From NCBI GenBank assembly GCA_910587155.1, contig CAJULA010000028.1, forward strand, positions 1-37,195: a stretch of 37,195 nt of DNA, read 5' to 3'. Positions 1 through 7,365 of this stretch are shown here, piece by piece (positions within the stretch are counted from its first letter, which is position 1; the number at the start of each line of letters is the position of its first letter). The position numbers and the translations under genes are program-made. The notes below the pieces were generated by a model, which made no database searches, was not told the DNA's origin, and was given only the letters and a program-made list of their open reading frames with translations. The stretch comes from an uncultured Lachnospiraceae bacterium. GTDB taxonomy: Bacteria > Bacillota > Clostridia > Lachnospirales > Lachnospiraceae.

Positions 1-670
1 CCCCGTCCTCATACTCTTCTTCATACCCACCGTCTTCCTCCATATCCTCATAGCCTTCGCCGTCATACCCACTCTCATCATAACTGCTGTTATCATAGTC
101 ATTATCATAACCATCGTTATCATAGCCATCCTCATCATAATCCGCATCACCGCCCCGGTCCTTTCTCAGACCCTTCAGTGTAAACACCAGCATAATGAGC
201 ACAAGCAGAATCCCCACGCCGATCATAACCGCCTTTAAAAAGACAGGCTTCTGATAGAACCCGCGATAACCGCCCTCCGGCTCTCCGGCCTCCGGCTCCA
301 GATCCTGCTCGCCGTCAGCGCCCTGCACGGTTTCGGAAATGGTCACATAATCACTCCTGACATAGCCGTTCCTGCCGTCGATCTCCACCTGATACCAGAC
401 CTCATCGCCTTCCTCCGTCTGCCCGGTGATCGAAAGAGGCGTACCGCCATCCGCCTTGCTGATCACCGAATAGGATGTGCCAGGACCTGACCGGATGTTC
501 AGGGAGGAACTGGTATTGACTTTTCCCTCCATCTCAACTTTTGTCACCGGATACTCTTCCTCCGCGTATACCGGAAAAGAAAAGAGAAAAAAAGCCAGAC
601 ATAAAAGCAGTGCAGCTCCTGCATGCCTCCTCCTCCGGCACTTAACGTCATTCCGTCTATGAAATCTCAT
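1..670 (-). CDS. SH3-domain single-pass membrane protein with Asp/Tyr/Gly-rich tail (3' end beyond window)
   Basis: The minus strand reads open from an ATG at 670 to the window edge (223 codons). GGAGG at 680-684 lies 9 bases before the ATG. Residues 1-35 form a basic N-terminus and a hydrophobic signal segment (ALLLCLAFFLFSFPVYA). Residues of about 38-105 match a bacterial SH3 (SH3b) domain, with the typical LNIRSGPGTSYSVI stretch. An acidic linker follows, then a transmembrane helix (AVMIGVGILLVLIMLVFTL), a short basic stop-transfer, and a low-complexity tail of repeated YD, DGYDND and YDESGYD units that continues out of the window. Inference: the SH3b domain is outside the cell, probably near the wall, and the acidic tail is cytoplasmic. 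Family knowledge gives SH3b domains a role in binding peptidoglycan or other wall ligands. The true C-terminus cannot be seen. Confidence 0.85.
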   Translation of the reverse strand, partial: MRFHRRNDVKCRRRRHAGAALLLCLAFFLFSFPVYAEEEYPVTKVEMEGKVNTSSSLNIRSGPGTSYSVISKADGGTPLSITGQTEEGDEVWYQVEIDGRNGYVRSDYVTISETVQGADGEQDLEPEAGEPEGGYRGFYQKPVFLKAVMIGVGILLVLIMLVFTLKGLRKDRGGDADYDEDGYDNDGYDNDYDNSSYDESGYDGEGYEDMEEDGGYEEEYEDG

Positions 671-722
671 GGTATAATACCTCCGTTTCCGTCGCAATAT
701 GGCCCTCATACAAGAATAAGTG

Positions 723-752
723 ATTATAGTATATCATTTTATTGCCATTTAA
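723..752 (-). promoter_or_regulatory. candidate promoter of the SH3-domain gene
   Basis: On the minus strand, TTAAAT (747-752) and TATAAT (723-728) are separated by 18 bases, about 50 bases before the start codon. The -10 box is perfect and the -35 box is weak. The surrounding 690-800 region is AT-rich and holds no gene. Confidence 0.4.
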
Positions 753-831
753 GAAGTATTATTTTGAAAAATTTTATATTTCTTAATAAAAAGGAACCTT
801 CTCTGCCAGCAATTCTTCATTTCTTTAAAAA

Positions 832-1671
832 TCAGAACCTTTCATAATCATCCAGAAAATAGTGTGTCACTTTATCCTTTTTATATCCGAGAACCTTGTT
901 CAGGTTAACATTTTTGACACTGTTAAAAATATTCTGCTCGATGACATCACTGCGGGTCCGCAGCATTGCCAGCAGTTCCTTCATTTCCTGCCGTTTGGAG
1001 CTTTTCACACCGTCCGCGCAGTCCCCGGTAAAACGGCAGGCACACTGCAGAAAACGCAGTCCGTTATAAGCACACCAGGCCCGGATATCCTCCTCCCGAA
1101 TCAGATACATGGGCCGGATCAGCTCCATTCCCGCAAAATTCTGGCTGTGGAGCTTGGGCATCATCGTCTCGATCTGGGCGCCATACAACATCCCCATCAA
1201 TATGGTTTCAATCACATCATCATAATGATGCCCAAGCGCTATTTTATTACAGCCCATTGCCTTTGCATTGGCGTACAGATGCCCCCGCCGCATCCTGGCG
1301 CAGAGGTAGCAGGGGCTGTCTTCCACCGATACAACCGCATCAAAAATATCACTTTCAAAAACAGTGAGCGGGATATCCAGCAAAGCCGCATTGCTCTCGA
1401 TCAGCAGCCTGTTCTCTCTGCGGTATCCCGGATCCATAACAAGAAAGACAAGGTCAAAATTATTTTTTCCATGCCGTTTCAGTTCCTGAAAGAGCTTTGC
1501 CATCAGCATGGAATCCTTGCCGCCTGAAATACAGACCGCGATTCTGTCGCCATCCCGGATCAGCTCATATTCTCTGACTGCCCGGGTAAAACAACACCAG
1601 ATACTTTTCCTGTATTTCTTTATAATGCTCCGTTCGATTTCCCTCGTCCGGTCAATGCTCTCTGTCTTCAT
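832..1671 (-). CDS. TtcA-like PP-loop ATPase (tRNA thiolation family)
   Basis: This 279-residue protein belongs to the adenine-nucleotide alpha-hydrolase superfamily. The PP-loop SGGKDS is at about residues 49-54. A CYLC (CxxC) motif is at about 120-123, followed by GHHYDDVIETILM, and a further CAC lies near residue 210. The PP-loop plus a central CxxC and a late cysteine is the arrangement of TtcA, which adenylates tRNA cytidine 32 and uses a 4Fe-4S cluster to insert sulfur. The start follows GGTGGGAAG. It lies only 13 bases after the stop of the upstream chemotaxis gene, so the two may share a transcript. Clostridia often carry several TtcA/TtuA-like paralogues, so the exact tRNA position modified is not certain. 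Confidence 0.85.
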   Translation of the reverse strand: MKTESIDRTREIERSIIKKYRKSIWCCFTRAVREYELIRDGDRIAVCISGGKDSMLMAKLFQELKRHGKNNFDLVFLVMDPGYRRENRLLIESNAALLDIPLTVFESDIFDAVVSVEDSPCYLCARMRRGHLYANAKAMGCNKIALGHHYDDVIETILMGMLYGAQIETMMPKLHSQNFAGMELIRPMYLIREEDIRAWCAYNGLRFLQCACRFTGDCADGVKSSKRQEMKELLAMLRTRSDVIEQNIFNSVKNVNLNKVLGYKKDKVTHYFLDDYERF

Positions 1672-1684
1672 TATCTTCCCACCG

Positions 1685-3772
1685 TTATTTAATATGGAAA
1701 ATGCCTACCATCTCATTCAGCGATGTCGCTTCTGCGGAAAGTTCCTCGCTGGATGCCGCACTCTCCTGCGACATTGCGGAATTGTCGCTTACGACGCTCG
1801 CAATCTGATTGATTCCGTTTACCACCTCTTCCAGATCCTTTGTCTGGTTCACCGCTGCTTCTGACAGGCCGCTCATCTGCTCTGCCAGGCCCACAACACC
1901 GGACACCGACTCCGAAAGCCGCTCTGCCGTGCCATTCACCAGTACCATGCCCCGTTTGACTGCCTCCTGCGAGTTCTTGATCAGCTCTGTTGACTTTTGA
2001 ACCGCCTGCACACTCTCTCTGGCAAGGTTGCCCACCTCGTTGGCCACTACGGCAAATCCTTTTCCCATATCGCCTGCACGCGCCGCCTCAATCGAAGCAT
2101 TCAGCGACAGCAGATCCGTCTGATCCGCAATCTCCTCAATACTGGAAATAATAGCATTGATGGCATTGGAGCAGTGGTTGATCTCCTCCATCGCGGCGAT
2201 CACCTGCTTCATCTCCTGGTTGCTCAGTTCAATCTTTCTTCTCACATCACCGGCGCCATCCGCCGCACTGCGTGCGTATTCCGCATTGTCTCTCACCTGC
2301 TCCGAAATATCCGTCACCGTGGCCAGCAATTCTTCCACTGCGGCCGCCTGACTGGTCGCGCCGTCCGCCAGCGACTGCGCCGCCTGCGCGATCTGACCGG
2401 CCCCGCCCGTCACCTGTTCCGCACTGGAGGTGATTGCTTCTATTGTCGTAATCATGGTAAAGGAAATATTCTCCAGCGCCGTCTTAATCTTTCCAAATTC
2501 GCCGGCATACTCCTGTTGCAGTGTAAATACGAGATTCCCCTGTGCAATCTCGTTGAGCACATTCGCAATTTCATCAATATAGTTGATATAATCCTTCAGC
2601 CGCACGACGGTTTTTTCAATCGACTGTGCCACCTCTCCGATCTCATCATTGGAATCCACCTGCAGGTCTACCTGCAGGTCGCCCTGTGCTATTTTGTCCG
2701 CTGCCACATGCAATTCCTGAATCGGTCTGACAATTCCCATGGCAATACGGGAAATCACAATACACATAACCACAATCATCACCGTGAACAGTAACACCGT
2801 ACTGAAAATCACCCGATACATATCCATATTGTATTCCAGACTCGGCATACCGCTGAGAACCACCCAGCGGCTGTCTCCGGCCTGCGTCATATATCCGTAA
2901 TTGTCATCTCCGGCATACCGGTAATGATAAGTGCCATAACTGCCCGCCGAAAAGCCCGCTCTGACACTCTCATCAATCTCCGCATCTGCGAGATAGGTAT
3001 GTATCAGCGCGGCATCGTCTGCATACATGATCATCCCTGCCTGCGTCATCAGGATCAGAAATCCCGTTTCTCCCAGCTTCTGCTTCTGCATCATACCGGT
3101 CACCGCCCCGAGAGAAAGATCCACGCCTGACACGCCTTTCAGCGCTCCGTCCTCCCCATAAATGGGCGTAACGATACTTGACACCATCTCACTGCCGGAG
3201 GCCGTAAGATAAGGTTCCGATGCGATGGTCGTTCCCGCGGCAACCAGCTCATTGTACCAGCTTCTGGAAGTAATGTCCCACTCACCGATCTCACTGACAT
3301 AGCCGGTATCCTCAAAAAACTGACTGGAATCCACGTCCGCCGCCCATACATCCACAATATTTTCCGCATCTGTCAGACGCATATTCTCCATCGTTTCCAT
3401 CACGGCATCAAAGCCGGCAGCCTCTGCCACCTTATCCCCCGGCTGTATTTCATCAAACAGAGCCAGCAGCTCCCTGTTGGCCCCAAGCTGTCTGCTGATT
3501 TCCATATATCTCGTAAAATATTCACTGATCTGATAAGATGCCTTCTGTGAAATATCCATGATATTTTCATTTTGCAGATGCTGAATCTGCTTGCCGGCAA
3601 TGATGGTGATCAGGATACCCGCAATCACCAATCCTGTCACCGTCGGTATGACAGTGTGTACCATCATTTTCTTACGAATCGATTCCCTGGCCCCAGGCCG
3701 TGATACGACAGATACCGCTGCCGCCGCCCCGTCCATCTTCTGTTTTCCCATCTCGTCTTCCTCCTGCACCAT
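1685..3772 (-). CDS. methyl-accepting chemotaxis protein with dCache-type sensor
   Basis: This is a 695-residue receptor. The frame is also open to a TTG at 3793. The ATG at 3772 is preferred because AAAAGGAG sits 8 bases before it and the promoter lies just upstream. Order of parts: a cytoplasmic basic lead; TM1 near residues 36-60; an extracytoplasmic double-Cache-like domain of about 265 residues; TM2 near 331-353 (FSTVLLFTVMIVVMCIVI); HAMP (IVRPIQELHVAADKIAQGDL); a linker; and the MCP signalling domain. The signalling hairpin tip is clear (DQTDLLSLNASIEAARAG, then GKGFAVVANEVGNLA). It should relay ligand binding to CheA/CheW. No che genes are nearby. The C-terminus lacks a CheR-tethering pentapeptide. 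Confidence 0.95.
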   Translation of the reverse strand: MVQEEDEMGKQKMDGAAAAVSVVSRPGARESIRKKMMVHTVIPTVTGLVIAGILITIIAGKQIQHLQNENIMDISQKASYQISEYFTRYMEISRQLGANRELLALFDEIQPGDKVAEAAGFDAVMETMENMRLTDAENIVDVWAADVDSSQFFEDTGYVSEIGEWDITSRSWYNELVAAGTTIASEPYLTASGSEMVSSIVTPIYGEDGALKGVSGVDLSLGAVTGMMQKQKLGETGFLILMTQAGMIMYADDAALIHTYLADAEIDESVRAGFSAGSYGTYHYRYAGDDNYGYMTQAGDSRWVVLSGMPSLEYNMDMYRVIFSTVLLFTVMIVVMCIVISRIAMGIVRPIQELHVAADKIAQGDLQVDLQVDSNDEIGEVAQSIEKTVVRLKDYINYIDEIANVLNEIAQGNLVFTLQQEYAGEFGKIKTALENISFTMITTIEAITSSAEQVTGGAGQIAQAAQSLADGATSQAAAVEELLATVTDISEQVRDNAEYARSAADGAGDVRRKIELSNQEMKQVIAAMEEINHCSNAINAIISSIEEIADQTDLLSLNASIEAARAGDMGKGFAVVANEVGNLARESVQAVQKSTELIKNSQEAVKRGMVLVNGTAERLSESVSGVVGLAEQMSGLSEAAVNQTKDLEEVVNGINQIASVVSDNSAMSQESAASSEELSAEATSLNEMVGIFHIK

Positions 3773-3780
3773 ATTCCCGG

Positions 3781-3788
3781 CTCCTTTT
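3781..3788 (-). promoter_or_regulatory. ribosome binding site deciding the dCache MCP start
   Basis: AAAAGGAG on the minus strand lies 8 bases before ATG 3772. It overlaps the coding frame that would result from the TTG at 3793, so the ATG is the better start. Confidence 0.75.
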
Positions 3789-3798
3789 CTCAATTTTC

Positions 3799-3828
3799 AT
3801 TATACGCCTGGCGTTCTGTCTTTCACAA
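3799..3828 (-). promoter_or_regulatory. candidate promoter of the dCache MCP gene
   Basis: TTGTGA (3823-3828) and TATAAT (3799-3804) are separated by 18 bases, downstream of the preceding terminator. The leader to ATG 3772 would be about 20 bases. Confidence 0.6.
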
Positions 3829-3859
3829 GCATTCCTTTATTTTTTCTATCTACATACTG

Positions 3860-3903
3860 AAAAAAAGATATTCCCCGACCATTACTCTCGCCGGAGAATA
3901 TCT
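3860..3903 (-). terminator. rho-independent terminator of the 4HB MCP gene
   Basis: AGATATTC and GAATATCT pair perfectly. After one mismatch, CGG pairs with CCG around a loop of about 14 bases. On the minus strand the stem runs straight into seven T. The plus side is also followed by a T-rich stretch. It lies between the two chemotaxis genes and separates their transcripts. No other gene is visible in 3794-4032. Confidence 0.85.
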
Positions 3904-4032
3904 CTTTTCGTTTTCAACAACCGCATTTCAATCATCTGTTATCCTGTAACATTTCTCTCATATGCAGAACCCGAATATATGCCGTATTTTATCTGAAAGG
4001 CATGTTGAAAGGCGCCCATTCCTGCAGACAGA

Positions 4033-5721
4033 TCATCCTTTCAATACAAACCTTCTGACCAGTGTCTCCAGATTTTCCGACTGTGCGGACAGTTCCTGAC
4101 TCGTAGCTGATGTTTCCTCTGCAGCCGCGGAATTATTCTGGATCACTTCGGATATCTGAGTCACACCCTGTTCAAGCTGTTTCATGGCCTCTGCCTGATC
4201 AACCGACAGATCGCTGATTTCCCTTGTGGACTCTGCCAGTTTCTTAATTCCGTTTATGACGGATTCCATCGCCGCAGTAGCCTTGACGGTAATCTCATTG
4301 CCTCTCTCAATCTCCTGAATGGAATCTTCAATCAGTTTCTTTGTATTGACTGCCGAATTGGCACTGTCGCTTGCCAGCTTCCCGATCTGGTCAGCCACCA
4401 CGGCAAAGCCTCTTCCGGCCTCACCGGCCCTTGCCGCTTCTATGGAGGCATTGAGCGAAAGAAGATTGGTCTGGGAAGCAATATCTTCTATTTCCGCGAT
4501 AATATTGGCAATCTCTTTGGAGGTACTGTTGATCCGCTCCATAGCCTGATTCAAATCCTTGATATCTTCATTGCTCTTCTCAGCCGCATGTTCAAATTCT
4601 TCCGCATCTTTATAGGACTGGTTTGCCTTGTCTGCACTGTTTACCACGCCCTCGGTCACGTTCTGGATGGTAGCCGTCAGCTCCTGTACGGCACCCGCCT
4701 GATCGGTTGCCCCTTCTGCCAGGGCCTGTGCGCTCTCCGCCATCTGTCCCGCGCCAAGCGCCACCTCTTCCGATGCCTCATTGATCTTGCCCATCGTCTC
4801 GCTCAGGGAATCGGTAATCTTCACGATCGCCGTATCCAGTGCCTGGAACTCACCTCTGTAATCCACTTCGGATACCACGTCAAAATGTCCTGCCGCGATC
4901 TCTTCCAACACCCTGCCCAGCTCCTGGATATAGCTTCTGAGTGTGGCTGCCGCATCCGCAAAATGCTCCGTCATCTCACCGATCTCATCCGGATACATCG
5001 GTGAGATATTGATATTCAGATCTCCCTGACAGAGCTGCCTGGAAGCCTCTTTGACCTTTTCAATCGGCTCGGCAAACAGTTTGCCCACAAACAGCGCAAT
5101 CTTCACGGACAATACAAGGGCCGCGATGATGACAAGCACCATCACACCCGCAAGCACATACGTCTGGATGGACAGACTGTTCTTCACTCTGTTTCCTTCC
5201 GTCACCTTCAGCTCGATCAGACCTTCCACCGCGGTCGTAAGCTTCTTCAGCGTCGGTTTCCCCTGTGCCATCAGCATTTCGAAAGCCTCGTCATTATGAT
5301 TGTTCACCGCCAGTTTTTCCACTTCGCTAAAAATACTGCGGTATGCCGGCAAAGTCTCGTCGATGGTGGAAATATAAACCAGCTCTTCCTCGGTTGTGCA
5401 GTTCAGCTTCATCTCTGCCAGCGCCGCGTCTGTCTGTTTCTGCAGTTCATCCAGCTCAGCCTCTGCCGCCTTCAGCTCGGCATCATCCTGCTGGAGGATC
5501 ATCTCCCTTACAATCGACGGCTCCTTGTTCAGATATGTACTGAAAATACCGATCTCACCCTGGGAGAAGCCGTTTGTCACCAGGGCGTTGCTGTAACTGA
5601 TATTGTTCCGTATCATAAAGATCAGCCCGAGAACGCCTGAGATACTGGCAATGAGAACTACCAGTTCGAAGCAAAATTTCAGCTTGGCTTCTACCTTCAT
5701 CTTCTTAATCTTATCTACCAT
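4033..5721 (-). CDS. methyl-accepting chemotaxis protein with four-helix-bundle sensor
   Basis: This is a 562-residue receptor starting at MVDKIKKMKVEAKLK. The frame is open to an ATG at 5781, but only the ATG at 5721 has a strong ribosome binding site (GAGGAAGG, 7 bases away). TM1 is near residues 15-37. The roughly 150-residue periplasmic-side segment is helical and acidic, with conserved EEEL-type turns, and resembles the 4HB_MCP sensor fold. TM2 (AGVMVLVIIAALVLSVKIALFVG) is followed by HAMP (PIEKVKEASRQLCQGDL). The signalling domain shows SQTNLLSLNASIEAARAGE and GRGFAVVADQIGKLA. It ends at a typical LVRRFVLKG tail. It has its own promoter and terminator, so it is a separate unit from the other receptor at 1685-3772. 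Confidence 0.95.
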   Translation of the reverse strand: MVDKIKKMKVEAKLKFCFELVVLIASISGVLGLIFMIRNNISYSNALVTNGFSQGEIGIFSTYLNKEPSIVREMILQQDDAELKAAEAELDELQKQTDAALAEMKLNCTTEEELVYISTIDETLPAYRSIFSEVEKLAVNNHNDEAFEMLMAQGKPTLKKLTTAVEGLIELKVTEGNRVKNSLSIQTYVLAGVMVLVIIAALVLSVKIALFVGKLFAEPIEKVKEASRQLCQGDLNINISPMYPDEIGEMTEHFADAAATLRSYIQELGRVLEEIAAGHFDVVSEVDYRGEFQALDTAIVKITDSLSETMGKINEASEEVALGAGQMAESAQALAEGATDQAGAVQELTATIQNVTEGVVNSADKANQSYKDAEEFEHAAEKSNEDIKDLNQAMERINSTSKEIANIIAEIEDIASQTNLLSLNASIEAARAGEAGRGFAVVADQIGKLASDSANSAVNTKKLIEDSIQEIERGNEITVKATAAMESVINGIKKLAESTREISDLSVDQAEAMKQLEQGVTQISEVIQNNSAAAEETSATSQELSAQSENLETLVRRFVLKG

Positions 5722-5728
5722 ATTGTTA

Positions 5729-5736
5729 CCTTCCTC
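5729..5736 (-). promoter_or_regulatory. ribosome binding site deciding the 4HB MCP start
   Basis: GAGGAAGG lies 7 bases before ATG 5721. The upstream in-frame ATG at 5781 has nothing comparable. Confidence 0.75.
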
Positions 5737-5939
5737 ACTCCGGAATCCGGCAGCAGTCCGCCCCGCCATATCTGTATGCATACCGGGCCTGCCGCCATTC
5801 TACTAAATGCAAAAAGTTATCTGATCGTGGAACAGCTCTCACACAACATTATATTCACATGTCAAGGTTCTGGTCCGGCAATTTCAGATACACCATCGCC
5901 CGCCGCTCTATAACTGAATGCAGCCATAATTCTGTTTTT

Positions 5940-5968
5940 ATTATACTCTAATCCGGCGCAAATAACAA
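5940..5968 (-). promoter_or_regulatory. promoter of the 4HB MCP gene
   Basis: TTGTTA (5963-5968), 17 bases, TATAAT (5940-5945). The start would be near 5933, leaving a 5' leader of about 210 bases before ATG 5721. That leader contains no convincing reading frame. Confidence 0.65.
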
Positions 5969-6026
5969 CTAGATTCTGACAAAAAATCCGTTCTCCGTAT
6001 TCCCTGCCGGTATCCTCTCACAACCG

Positions 6027-6764
6027 TCACAAGTCCAGAAACCGGAAGGCAGGCGCATCTGCCTGCGGTATCTGCTCTGTTTCCGGCATGCAGAGATTAT
6101 ACAATGCCGTATAACCGGCAAAATACCGGTTCAGTGTGGCATACAGGCTTTCCTTTGAGCAGATCAGCGCCTCTGCTTCTTCAAATACGTTTTTCAGTTC
6201 ATGCAAAGCCACCGCACAGCCGCCGTCGATATCGTAATACAGATATTCTCCTCTTCTGACACCGTAACCGGCTGCCATCGGGGACAGAAAATAATCCGCC
6301 ACCGCCTCATGGACAGCAAATTTCATCCCCCTGCCGTCCTGAACAAAATAAATGCCGTTGCGCACACGGCGCACACCGCTCACAGCGCCTTCCGGTGTCT
6401 GTTCCGGCCGTTCGCATTCTCCGAAATAATCTGTCAGGGACAACCTGCCGTCCCGTCGTATTTCTTCCATCTGTCTTATAATGACGGCTTCCGTCTTTTT
6501 GCACTCCGCCATCCGATGTCTGAGAATCTCATACACAGGGATATCCCTTGTGTCTTCTCCGTAGCAGAGCCACGGACCGTCCTCCTGCCCCAGTCCCGCG
6601 GCCTTCTCTGACAGAATGTCCCCCGCCGCACTTTTGCGGACCATGATCCCTTCATGCTCCATACCGCCCTGATCTATGGCCGATACCGTATAAACACCGG
6701 GTGCTATACTGGCACAAACCTGTATCTTTCCCCACAGACAGTCTCCCTGTGGCTGATGCTGCAT
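6027..6764 (-). CDS. uncharacterised 245-residue protein
   Basis: I do not recognise a family. The start is well supported: GGAG is 9 bases before ATG 6764, and a promoter lies upstream. The protein is soluble, with no signal peptide or membrane helix. It has a Gly/Ile-rich N-terminal part that reads like a small beta domain (SIAPGVYTVSAIDQGG). A charged helical middle (about residues 85-115) follows, then a second beta-rich region (GIYFVQDGRGMKFAVHEAVADYFLSP is its core; key residues YF and D). The C-terminal helix is acidic. It is transcribed alone, divergent from the XRE regulator, and next to the CIS module but separated from it by a terminator. Any link to the CIS genes is position only. 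Confidence 0.6.
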   Translation of the reverse strand: MQHQPQGDCLWGKIQVCASIAPGVYTVSAIDQGGMEHEGIMVRKSAAGDILSEKAAGLGQEDGPWLCYGEDTRDIPVYEILRHRMAECKKTEAVIIRQMEEIRRDGRLSLTDYFGECERPEQTPEGAVSGVRRVRNGIYFVQDGRGMKFAVHEAVADYFLSPMAAGYGVRRGEYLYYDIDGGCAVALHELKNVFEEAEALICSKESLYATLNRYFAGYTALYNLCMPETEQIPQADAPAFRFLDL

Positions 6765-6804
6765 ATGTACTCACTCCTTTTCTCCGAAAAGGTCTTTTTC
6801 AGTT

Positions 6805-6845
6805 CTGACCAAAAGACAGGTCAGTCTGTCCGAACCGTTGTCCGA
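6805..6845. repeat. inverted and direct repeats in the early transcribed region of the 245-residue gene
   Basis: CTGACC (6805-6810) and GGTCAG (6819-6824) form an inverted repeat around 8 bases. GTCCGA occurs twice exactly 12 bases apart (6828-6833 and 6840-6845). They sit just downstream of the minus-strand promoter and between the divergent genes, so they are candidate operator elements for the adjacent XRE protein. This is inference only. Confidence 0.35.
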
Positions 6846-6850
6846 CCCCA

Positions 6851-6879
6851 ATCATACAATAAAATATCTGTATATTCAA
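6851..6879 (-). promoter_or_regulatory. promoter of the 245-residue protein gene
   Basis: TTGAAT (6874-6879), 17 bases, TATGAT (6851-6856) on the minus strand, about 87 bases before the start codon. Confidence 0.55.
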
Positions 6880-7000
6880 CAACTTTATATATATTATCTT
6901 TTGTTATATTATCACCCATAATATGAATCAATGCAGAAAATGTCGTAAGCAAAAGCCTTATGACATTTCCATACAAAAGATAAAGGGGGCGAAGATAACC

Positions 7001-7312
7001 TTGATAGACATTCCCAACCGCTTCCGGAAGCTGCGCAGTGCCAGAGGATTCAGCGTTTACAGGCTTGCAAGAGAATCCGATGTGTCAGAAAATTACATCC
7101 ATAAAATCGAACGGGGCGAAAATCAGCCTTCCGTTTATATTCTGGAAAAGCTGCTCACATGCCTTGGCGTTACGCTTCCCGAATTTCTGAATGAAAGCAC
7201 GGAAATCATGTACCCTTCCGATTTTGAACGGGAACTGATCGAAAGTGTACGCACGCTGCCTGCGGAAAAAGCTTCCGCCATCCTGCATATCGCCAAACTC
7301 ATCGGCAAGTGA
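7001..7312 (+). CDS. XRE-family HTH transcriptional regulator
   Basis: This is a small regulator of 103 residues from the TTG at 7001, which has AAAGGGGG about 11 bases before it. An ATG at 6923 keeps the frame open (129 residues) but has no ribosome binding site, and the extra 26 residues look unstructured. Residues of about 5-60 form a lambda-repressor-like HTH (FRKLRSARGFSVYRLARESD, then VSENYIHKIERGENQPS). The C-terminal 40 residues are helical (DFERELIESVRTLPAEKASAI) and may dimerise. It is divergent from the 245-residue gene and probably binds the intergenic repeats. Its stop codon is built into the following terminator stem. Confidence 0.85.
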   Translation: MIDIPNRFRKLRSARGFSVYRLARESDVSENYIHKIERGENQPSVYILEKLLTCLGVTLPEFLNESTEIMYPSDFERELIESVRTLPAEKASAILHIAKLIGK

Positions 7313-7345
7313 AAACTCTGCGGACTTTTTGTCCGGCAGAGTTTT
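7312..7345. terminator. bidirectional terminator between the XRE gene and the CIS module
   Basis: AAAACTCTGC-GGAC pairs with GTCC-(G)-GCAGAGTTTT, 14 base pairs with one bulge and a T5 loop. The arms end in A4 and T4, so both converging transcripts would terminate here. The stem begins in the TGA of the XRE gene and lies 20 bases past the ATPase stop. Confidence 0.8.
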
Positions 7346-7365
7346 CTGCTGAGGCCGTTTCCCTG

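Noticed and set aside
2655..2690. Short tandem repeat in the dCache MCP gene (CTGCAGGT twice)
   Set aside because: It encodes the DLQVDLQVD of the HAMP linker, which is normal for that position in receptors.
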